Positions 54,073-61,491 of a DNA stretch of 64,000 bases are shown here, piece by piece. Every line of letters begins with the position of its first letter. Position 1 is the first letter of the stretch. Made by a program: the position numbers and the translations under genes. Source of the stretch: CBDFKQ01 sp965248855 (GTDB taxonomy: Bacteria; Bacteroidota; Bacteroidia; Cytophagales; 172606-1); contig CBDFKQ010000011.1 of the NCBI GenBank assembly GCA_965248855.1, positions 62,001 to 126,000 of the forward strand, read 5' to 3'. A model generated the notes under the pieces. It worked only from the letters and a program-made list of their open reading frames with translations. It was not told where the DNA came from and searched no databases.

Positions 54073-55059
54073 ATGAAACATCTTACAATTGTAGTTCCCG
54101 GCGGACAAGGTAACAACTTAAGCAGTATAGTAGGTGCCTACAAAATATTTTCTAAGGCCAATGCGTATTGGAAGGAAAGACACAATAAAGAAATATTTAA
54201 TATTCAGTTAGCAGGTGTATCAGAAAAAGTAGATTTTTATGATAGTTTGTTTACCGTGAACCCACATATAAACATTTCAGCTATTACAAAAACCGATTTA
54301 ATTATTATCCCGTCGCTAAACCATAATTATCAAAAAGTGGTGAATGATAATAAATTGTTGATCGATTGGATCGAGAAACAATATAAACTTGGTACCGAAA
54401 TAGCTACGATATGCACGGGAGCATTTTTACTTGCGTCAACAGGTTTGTTGGATGGGAAAAGTTGTTCAACTCATTGGTCTGCCACAGAAAATTTTAGGAC
54501 AATGTTCCCGAAAGTGAATTTGAAAACAGATAAATTGATTACTGATGAAAATGGTATTTATACAAATGGCGGTGCCTATTCATTTTTAAATTTGATCATT
54601 TATTTGGTAGAAAAATATTTTGACAGACAAACTGCCATTTTTTGTTCCAAAGTTTTTCAGATTGAAATGGATAGAAGAAGTCAATCGGGCTTCACCATAT
54701 TCACCGGCCAAAAATTACATGGCGATGAAATGGTTGAGAAAGCACAGACTTTTATTGAAAGTAATCCGGATGAAAAAATATCTGTTGAACATTTATCTTC
54801 CATGTTTTCAGTAAGCAGGCGAAATTTTGACAGAAGATTTATAAAGGCAACCGGAAATACCCCTGTTGAATACACCCAACGGGTAAAAGTAGAATCAGCA
54901 AAGAAAGCTTTTGAAACCGGTCGGAAAACCATTAGCGAAGTAATGTATGAAGTGGGCTACACTGACAATAAAGCATTTCGAGAAGTGTTCAGAAAAATAA
55001 CAGGAATGTCGCCAATAGAATATAAAGAAAAGTACAATAAGGATGCATTTGTTAAATAG
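54073..55059 (+). CDS. GlxA-type AraC-family regulator with DJ-1/PfpI domain
   Basis: A 328-aa regulator. The N-terminal DJ-1/PfpI-like domain (1-195) has the nucleophile-elbow-like ICTGAFLLASTGLLDGKSCSTHW; the C-terminal AraC domain (about 220-325) has two helix-turn-helix units: ISVEHLSSMFSVSRRNFDRRF and KTISEVMYEVGYTDNKAFREVFRKITGMSP. It is divergent from the SRPBCC gene and probably regulates it. I use the ATG at 54073 (MKHLTIVVPGGQG), 16 bases after the -7 box. Confidence 0.9.
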   Translation: MKHLTIVVPGGQGNNLSSIVGAYKIFSKANAYWKERHNKEIFNIQLAGVSEKVDFYDSLFTVNPHINISAITKTDLIIIPSLNHNYQKVVNDNKLLIDWIEKQYKLGTEIATICTGAFLLASTGLLDGKSCSTHWSATENFRTMFPKVNLKTDKLITDENGIYTNGGAYSFLNLIIYLVEKYFDRQTAIFCSKVFQIEMDRRSQSGFTIFTGQKLHGDEMVEKAQTFIESNPDEKISVEHLSSMFSVSRRNFDRRFIKATGNTPVEYTQRVKVESAKKAFETGRKTISEVMYEVGYTDNKAFREVFRKITGMSPIEYKEKYNKDAFVK

Positions 55060-55135
55060 AGGAGAGGAAATAAGCATTTATAACACAAATCGCCTTACGT
55101 ACGAACCCATTAAATACCCCCCTTCCAAAAATTCC

Positions 55136-55246
55136 CTACTTCCGAGGAAGGTGTAATCATCTGCAACTAATTTTAAAAAACTTTTTTTCAAAATTTGTCT
55201 TGTTCCTTGTTTAAAGTTTAGTATCAGGTGAGACATTTGCCACAGG
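55136..55246 (+). repeat. Repeat family 2, full copy g
   Basis: TTCCGAGGAAGGTGTAATCA, CTAATTTTAAAAAAC, CTTGTTCCTTGTTTAAAG and CAGGTGAGACATTTGCCACA. The arms have drifted. The rest of the gap 55060-55536 shows nothing but AT-rich sequence. Confidence 0.65.
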
Positions 55247-55536
55247 TTAAGTAACTTATCTTAAAATAATATTTTTTGCCTATTATAAATATATTATTCA
55301 AAAAAAAATTAAAAGAAAGTAATATAATTCGATGTAATATTATGTTGATTAAAGATATTTTATTTTTAGAGTTAACCGCTTAAACCCCTTTAAAATTATC
55401 AAAAATGTATTAAAATGAAATTTTTACTACATTTTATTAATAAAAATGTAAAAATCAAGTAAAAATTACGTGCGCTTTCAAATGCAGATATATGCAATTA
55501 TATTTGGAAATACTTAAAAAAAACAAAATAAAAATC

Positions 55537-56505
55537 ATGAAAAAACTTATTCTAACAAATTTTTGTGTTTTATTGATTGTATCATTTTTTGCTTCATGTC
55601 ATAAAGAAGATGTGACATCAAAAATCAACCCGCCTCAAAATATTCAAAGGAAATGCGGTTCAATGGACGTACTGGCCTTACAACTTAAGGAAGACCCCAA
55701 TCTTGCAGTAAGGATGCAGGAAATTGAAAACTTTACATCAAGAGCAATTAGCCAACATTTAACAGATAGATTGGTGAATGGCGTAGTAGAAATCCCCGTG
55801 GTAGTAAATGTGCTTTATAGAACAAGTTCGGAAAATATTTCCGATTCACAGATTCAATCGCAGATTGATGTCCTTAATGAAGATTATAATGCTGCAAACT
55901 CAGATTTTAATCTTGTACCCTCTACATTTTCAAGTGTAAAAGCTAATGTAGGGATACGGTTTGTGCTTGATAAAATAGTAAGGAAAGCAACTACAAAATC
56001 GTCATGGTCTACCAATGATTATGTAAAAAGATCTTCTAAGGGTGGGATTGACCCTACATCTCCAACCACAAAACTTAACATGTGGTCTTGCACATTATCA
56101 GGTGGTGTATTAGGTTATGCCCAATTCCCGGGGGGATCTTCTTCTACTGACGGTGTAGTAATATTAAATTCTGCTTTTGGCAGGAGCGGTACTGCAGCTT
56201 CACCTTTCGACAAAGGAAGGTCGGCTACGCATGAAGTAGGGCACTGGCTAAATCTTCGTCATATTTGGGGCGATGCTACATGTGGAACTGATTATGTAAA
56301 TGACACACCTACCCATAATGATGCTAATTTTGGCTGCCCTGCAACCGGGCATCGTTCTACCTGCTCAGGAACTCCAATAGAAATGACTATGAATTACATG
56401 GATTATACTGATGACGCATGTATGTATATGTTTTCTAACGGTCAAAAGTCAAGAATGACAGCCACGTTTTTAAGTGGTGGTGGAAGGTCTTCTTTTGCCC
56501 AATAA
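55537..56505 (+). CDS. M43 (pappalysin/cytophagalysin-type) zinc metalloprotease, lipoprotein
   Basis: A 322-aa exported protease. I start at MKKLILTNFCVLLIVSFF; the lipobox FFASC gives Cys21. The catalytic zinc motif HEVGHWLNLRH is at 232-242 (HExxHxxGxxH-like with Leu-Asn replacing the usual residues), and the Met-turn is at MNYMDY (Met288). The set of cysteines after the motif (CGTDY, FGCPATGH, STCSG, DACMY) is typical of M43B enzymes. Probably a secreted or surface endopeptidase. There is no C-terminal sorting domain. Confidence 0.9.
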   Translation: MKKLILTNFCVLLIVSFFASCHKEDVTSKINPPQNIQRKCGSMDVLALQLKEDPNLAVRMQEIENFTSRAISQHLTDRLVNGVVEIPVVVNVLYRTSSENISDSQIQSQIDVLNEDYNAANSDFNLVPSTFSSVKANVGIRFVLDKIVRKATTKSSWSTNDYVKRSSKGGIDPTSPTTKLNMWSCTLSGGVLGYAQFPGGSSSTDGVVILNSAFGRSGTAASPFDKGRSATHEVGHWLNLRHIWGDATCGTDYVNDTPTHNDANFGCPATGHRSTCSGTPIEMTMNYMDYTDDACMYMFSNGQKSRMTATFLSGGGRSSFAQ

Positions 56506-56602
56506 TATTATATTTATTTATTTATTGTAAAAAAACAAAATCTATAATGGCTTTTGTTTTTTTTTATATATATAATTGATCGAATGGTATTTCAGCTTAT
56601 AC

Positions 56603-56677
56603 TTCCGTGACAGGTGTCATCACATGCCACGGGGATAGCTTTCAATCAACTCAGGATCCCTGAAAAAGGAGACCATG
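56603..56677. repeat. Partial family 2 hairpin followed by inverted family 3 hairpin
   Basis: CGTGACAGGTGTCATCACAT then GCCACGG (56606-56632), followed by GGATCCCTGAAAAAGGAGAC at 56656, the reverse-complement type of the family 3 hairpin at 33301. They fill most of the 314-bp gap before the DUF262 gene. Confidence 0.5.
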
Positions 56678-56819
56678 CTGAGAAAAAATCTGTTTTTCTT
56701 ACACCTCCGCCTGTCCCCCGACAGGACGAAAGATAATTTTGAGTCAAATAAACACTTATTAAAAATGATGTTACATATATATTTTCATTAATTTAGCAGT
56801 GAATTTCAAAATTAATTAT

Positions 56820-58523
56820 ATGGCTACCGGACCTCTTTTAGATACAAAAACAGTAAACCTAAACGATATTTTAGGTAATGGCAAAATTTATCGGGTTCCG
56901 CAATTTCAAAGAGATTATTCATGGGAACAAGATAATTGGGAAGATTTATGGAATGATATTGAACTCGCAAAAGAAACTTCAACAGCTCATTATATGGGCT
57001 CTGTAGTTTTGCAGAGTAACACTGCCAAAGAATACTTAATTATCGATGGCCAACAACGTTTTACAACATTAACAATATTAACATTAGCTATAATAGATGC
57101 GATACAAAAGTTAATAGAAAGGGGAATTGATGTTAATGAAAATAAAGAAAGAGTTGATATTTTAATGAGACAATACATTGGGCAAAAAAACCCGACCTCA
57201 TTAAGTTATTCCAGTAAACTCTTCCTAAATGAAAATAATGATGGTTTTTTTCAAAATAGATTAGTTGGTTTTAAAGAGCCTATAAATGTAAGAAAACTTT
57301 CTGATTCAGAGAATTTGATGTGGAGGGCATTTTTGTTTTTTAAGAAAGAAATTGAAGATAAGTTTAAAAATAATTTAGGAGGAGATTATGCATCATTCCT
57401 TACTAATGTGGTTGGAGATTTAATGATGTTCATTCAAATTACTGTTGAAGACGAACTAAATGCTTACACGGTTTTTGAAACATTAAACTCAAGAGGAGTT
57501 GAATTAACCTCAACAGATCTACTAAAAAATTTCCTTTTTTCTTTGGTTGCTAAAAGTGAAACTGACTTAAAGCAAGTTAAGACCCAATGGAAAAAAATTA
57601 TCGATACGGTTGGCCTTAAAGAGTTTCCTGTTTTTTTACGATATTATTTGATTGCGACCAGAAAACAGATAACTAAAGAATATTTATTTAAAGAGGTTAA
57701 AAACTTTGTGAAAACCGGTGAAGACGTTTTTAATTTATTAGATCAGTTAGAGTTATATGCTTACAACTATGTCTCACTGGGGAATGCAGATGATGAATTA
57801 TGGAATACTGACAAAGAAAATCGAAATGCTATCGGTATTTTGAGAGCTTTTAGAGTAATTCAATGGAAGCCTTTAGCTATGGTAGCATTAGAAAAACTAA
57901 ATAATGGTGATTTTAAACGTTTGCTTCAATCTATTGTTGCATTGTCATTCAGATATAACGTTATTGCTAAAATGCAAACAAATGAAATGGAAAAGGTTTA
58001 TAGTAAGGCTTCCATAAACTTATTTAGCCAAATGAATACCAACATAACTACTGTATTAAATGATTTAAAGGTATTATATGTTTCGGACGAAGATTTTAAA
58101 AATTATTTTTCTCTAAAACAATTCAATACAAACAATTCTACCGATAAAAAATTACTTCGTTACACATTATATAAACTTGAAGCACAAGAGAAGGGTGGCA
58201 GTATATACGATTTTGAAACAGATAGTGGAACAATAGAACATATCTTGCCAGAAAGTTATCCGGAATCCTGGCATTCCGATTTCACTGAAGAAGAATTTGA
58301 ACGAAATATTTTCATGTTAGGAAATTTAACCATACTTGAAGCAACTAAAAATAATAAAGATGCATCTGATAAAGTTTTCAATGAAAAAAAAAAAGTATAT
58401 GCAGCTAGCAAATTTGCGCTTTCAAAGAACATAGTTGATCCACAATGGACCTCCCAAAATATTAAAAGCCGACAGACTCATTTAGCAAAACTCGCTACCG
58501 CAGTTTGGAAAATTCAGTACTAA
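56820..58523 (+). CDS. DUF262/DUF1524 (GmrSD-like) putative type IV restriction protein
   Basis: A 567-aa protein. The DUF262 N-terminal nucleotide-binding domain has YRVPQFQRDYSWE, the DGQQRFTTLTIL motif (76-87) and FETLNSRGVELTSTDLLKN; the C-terminal DUF1524 HNH-type domain has IEHILPESYPESW ... MLGNLTILEATKNNKDASDKVF. This architecture is that of GmrSD fused homologues, which cut DNA with modified (e.g. glucosylated) bases. No modification gene is adjacent, as expected for type IV. I use the ATG at 56820; the upstream GTG is less likely. Confidence 0.9.
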   Translation: MATGPLLDTKTVNLNDILGNGKIYRVPQFQRDYSWEQDNWEDLWNDIELAKETSTAHYMGSVVLQSNTAKEYLIIDGQQRFTTLTILTLAIIDAIQKLIERGIDVNENKERVDILMRQYIGQKNPTSLSYSSKLFLNENNDGFFQNRLVGFKEPINVRKLSDSENLMWRAFLFFKKEIEDKFKNNLGGDYASFLTNVVGDLMMFIQITVEDELNAYTVFETLNSRGVELTSTDLLKNFLFSLVAKSETDLKQVKTQWKKIIDTVGLKEFPVFLRYYLIATRKQITKEYLFKEVKNFVKTGEDVFNLLDQLELYAYNYVSLGNADDELWNTDKENRNAIGILRAFRVIQWKPLAMVALEKLNNGDFKRLLQSIVALSFRYNVIAKMQTNEMEKVYSKASINLFSQMNTNITTVLNDLKVLYVSDEDFKNYFSLKQFNTNNSTDKKLLRYTLYKLEAQEKGGSIYDFETDSGTIEHILPESYPESWHSDFTEEEFERNIFMLGNLTILEATKNNKDASDKVFNEKKKVYAASKFALSKNIVDPQWTSQNIKSRQTHLAKLATAVWKIQY

Positions 58524-58589
58524 TCTCGTATTATTGCCACCGTAGCACGTGGGTGAATAAAGTTTTGGCTGACTCCAAAATTCAAAAAT

Positions 58590-59246
58590 TTAAATTTCAG
58601 CAAAAGCCCTCACCGGAAATGTTCCAAAACCTTTCACCTTTGGAGGAGTGGCTGTAAAGTAAAATTTTTGATGGGGGATAGATGATAAATTACATAAATG
58701 TTCAACTATTAAAATTTCATTTTTTAATAATGTGGTATGTACAGGTCTTGTTTTTCCCGAAGTATCATCAATATTATGCGAATCTATGCCGACAAGTTTT
58801 ACTTTTTTTGAAACCAAAAATTCTGCTGCATCTTCAGTTAAAAAAGGATTGTTGGAATAATATTTTTCTTGACCGTAATAAATATCCCAACCTGTATGCA
58901 CTAAAACCGCTTTGTTTTCTAAATCCAAATTTTGAAAAAAGGAAGCATTAATGGAAATGGATTTATTAAACGGTACATGAATTACAATCCCTTCCAAATG
59001 AGTAGTTTGTTCAATTAATATTTGTGATAAATCTTTTCCATTTTCAAATCGATGATAAGGCGTATCAAGGTATGTGCCTGTATTGCCAACCATTTCAATT
59101 TTTCCGATTAAAAAAGATGTCCCTTCTTCATAAAATTGTTTAGAATATTCTCTTGACCAAAAATCACAAATTACAGGACCCGGTAAACCTTTATAACTAC
59201 TTACTCCATCTTCAATAGTATGGCTTAAATCTATATATTCAGGCAT
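58590..59246 (-). CDS. Cyclase-family (kynurenine formamidase-like) protein
   Basis: A 218-aa metal-dependent hydrolase fold: IDLSHTIEDGVSSYKGLPGPV at the start and VLVHTGWDIYYG, FLVSKKVKLVGIDSHNIDD and ILIVEHLCNLSSIP later. The family metal motif HxGTHxDxPxH reads NTGTYLDTPYH (55-65) here: Asp61 and His65 are kept, but the two first histidines are Asn55 and Tyr59, so metal binding or activity is probably altered. It starts 23 bases after the TPR-caspase gene on the same strand, suggesting one transcript. Confidence 0.82.
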   Translation of the reverse strand: MPEYIDLSHTIEDGVSSYKGLPGPVICDFWSREYSKQFYEEGTSFLIGKIEMVGNTGTYLDTPYHRFENGKDLSQILIEQTTHLEGIVIHVPFNKSISINASFFQNLDLENKAVLVHTGWDIYYGQEKYYSNNPFLTEDAAEFLVSKKVKLVGIDSHNIDDTSGKTRPVHTTLLKNEILIVEHLCNLSSIPHQKFYFTATPPKVKGFGTFPVRAFAEI

Positions 59247-59269
59247 TTGAATAATTTTTTGTAATAAAA

Positions 59270-61261
59270 TTACTTTATAACACTTATTGGCATGTTATTA
59301 TCATACCTTCCCTTTAATTCAGGATGCTGTTGGCCTTTTGTATCGCGTTTTACATTGTTTTTAACATATTCTTCAATTTCCCTTATGCTTACCTTTCCAT
59401 CTTTATCTTCATCAGCTTTCCCTTTTAATCCTTCAGTCAGGTAATAAGTGAAAACCCCATGTCCATTTCCCCATCTAATATCTTCGTAAGAAAATTCATT
59501 GTTTGATGATGAACTTAGTATAGCAATTCCATCACCTGAATTTCCAATTTCATCTAATAATTTTTGTGTTAATGCTGCTTCATTTGCTCGGATTTGTAAT
59601 CCCGCGCCTCCTGAATGGCATGCATCAGCAAGCCAAATTCTCTTACCTGCTTTTGTAGTTTCAAATATCTCTTCAACTTCTCTTTGCGAAACTGCAGTAG
59701 CATTTAAAGCATCTACTTCTGTATCATGACAAATAAAATATACTTTTCTTGTTCGAGGGTCAGCTTGTCCGTGGCAGGCAGTATAGAATATAACCATATC
59801 CTGCGGTTCAGCCTGGTTAAAAAGATCATCTAATGCTTTAATAATATTGATTCGAGTTGCATTTTTGTCGGTTAATAATCTTACCCTTTCCTCAGCAATT
59901 CCTCCTCCTTGTGAACTTTTGAGAAAATTATAATATATTTCAGCATCTTGCTTTGCATATTTTAAATCATTTATCCCCGGTTCTTTATAATCAGAAATAC
60001 CAACTATAACAGCCCATACCTTAGGTTTTTTTTCTTTTGCTGCAATAAATTCAACATCGTTGCTTTGATTTTGATTCGTGATATTTGTATTGTTTCTTAC
60101 AACTGATACACTTGAGCAGTTAATATCTTTATGTTTTTTCTGAAAATCCGTAAATTCATTAATCATTTCATTATTTGTCGGATCCAATTTTATGGCACTC
60201 TGAAAATTTTCACATGCTTTAGGATATTCCTTAAATATTTTATCGTAGAAAATACCTCTATAAAAATACCCTTCGGCAAATTGACTAATATCCAATGCCC
60301 TGTTATAATCCGTTAATGCTTCGTATTTATCTCCAATTTCTTGCCTCACTCTAGCTCTGTTCATAAAAGCCCAAGGGTAATCGGGTGATAATTCTAATGC
60401 TTTATTTATATCAATTAAAGCAGATTTATATTCTTTCAATGCTATTTTTATATCCGACCTCCAACACCAGGCTGTAGCATTTTTTGAATCTTCTTCTATT
60501 GCACGATTTAAATCGGATAATGCACTTTTGTATTGTTTAATATAAAATTTCGCAAAACCTTTATTGGCATGTACTTGTGATGATTTTGGATTAAGTGCTA
60601 AATACCTGTCATAATCAGGAATAGCTCCTGTAAAATCTTTTAATGCAAATTTAGAATTCCCTCTGTCGTTATAGATATCAACATTTGTTGGATCAATTTC
60701 AATCGCACGACTAAAATCACTTATAGCCTCTACATATAAATTAATATAATGTCTTGCTTTCCCGCGATTATAGTACGCCCAAAAGTATTTAGGAACCAAT
60801 TTTATAGCTTTGGTATAATCTTCAATGGCTTCTTTATATTTTTCAAGAGAGTATAAACAATTTCCTCTGAGGTTATAAACTGTTCCTTCGTTTACACCTA
60901 AGTTGATCGCTTTTGAATAAGCATCATAAGATTCAGTATATTTTTTAAGGTTAGAATAATCATCACCCATATTTTGATATGCTCGAGAAAAATCAGGATC
61001 TATTTGAATTGCTTTTTTATAATCCAAAATCGCCTCTTCTTTTTTTCCCAACCACGATTTTGATGCGCCTCTATTGTTAAACGCTAATTTATGTTGAGGA
61101 TCTATTGTTACTGCTTTTGTATAGGCGGTAATAGCAGCTTCATAATCTTTAAGGGCAAATTTCTCTTCACCCAAATTAAAAAATTTTTCAGCTTCCGGCT
61201 TTTGTGCAAAAGCCTGATTAAAAGTGAGAATTGAAAAAAAGAAAATTAAAATTTTTTTCAT
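59270..61261 (-). CDS. TPR protein with caspase (C14/metacaspase-like) domain and EF-hand
   Basis: A 663-aa exported protein (signal peptide MKKILIFFFSILTFNQAFAQ). About ten tetratricopeptide repeats span residues 24-370. A linker rich in Asn/Gln leads to a caspase-fold domain (about 412-610) with the catalytic dyad His497 (FYTACHGQAD) and Cys548 (WLADACHSGG). A canonical EF-hand loop, DEDKDGKVSIRE (617-628), follows. Calcium dependence is known for metacaspases, so this may be a calcium-controlled secreted orthocaspase-like protease that recruits partners through its TPRs. Upstream of the cyclase gene in one transcript. Confidence 0.9.
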   Translation of the reverse strand: MKKILIFFFSILTFNQAFAQKPEAEKFFNLGEEKFALKDYEAAITAYTKAVTIDPQHKLAFNNRGASKSWLGKKEEAILDYKKAIQIDPDFSRAYQNMGDDYSNLKKYTESYDAYSKAINLGVNEGTVYNLRGNCLYSLEKYKEAIEDYTKAIKLVPKYFWAYYNRGKARHYINLYVEAISDFSRAIEIDPTNVDIYNDRGNSKFALKDFTGAIPDYDRYLALNPKSSQVHANKGFAKFYIKQYKSALSDLNRAIEEDSKNATAWCWRSDIKIALKEYKSALIDINKALELSPDYPWAFMNRARVRQEIGDKYEALTDYNRALDISQFAEGYFYRGIFYDKIFKEYPKACENFQSAIKLDPTNNEMINEFTDFQKKHKDINCSSVSVVRNNTNITNQNQSNDVEFIAAKEKKPKVWAVIVGISDYKEPGINDLKYAKQDAEIYYNFLKSSQGGGIAEERVRLLTDKNATRINIIKALDDLFNQAEPQDMVIFYTACHGQADPRTRKVYFICHDTEVDALNATAVSQREVEEIFETTKAGKRIWLADACHSGGAGLQIRANEAALTQKLLDEIGNSGDGIAILSSSSNNEFSYEDIRWGNGHGVFTYYLTEGLKGKADEDKDGKVSIREIEEYVKNNVKRDTKGQQHPELKGRYDNNMPISVIK

Positions 61262-61491
61262 AAAAGTATGTTGTGAAAATTAACGTTTTAGATTAAATCT
61301 TTAATAAATAATTTTATTGACGGATTTGACATAAATGTAAAGTAATTATGAATTTATTGATATCATTATATTCATAATTATTTTTTAAAAACATTAATGT
61401 GATTTTTTCACAACAGTAACTTTGAATCCATGTAAGGCAACTTTATTTATTTTTTTAGCATCTTGCCCATAAATTCATTCCACAAAAAATT

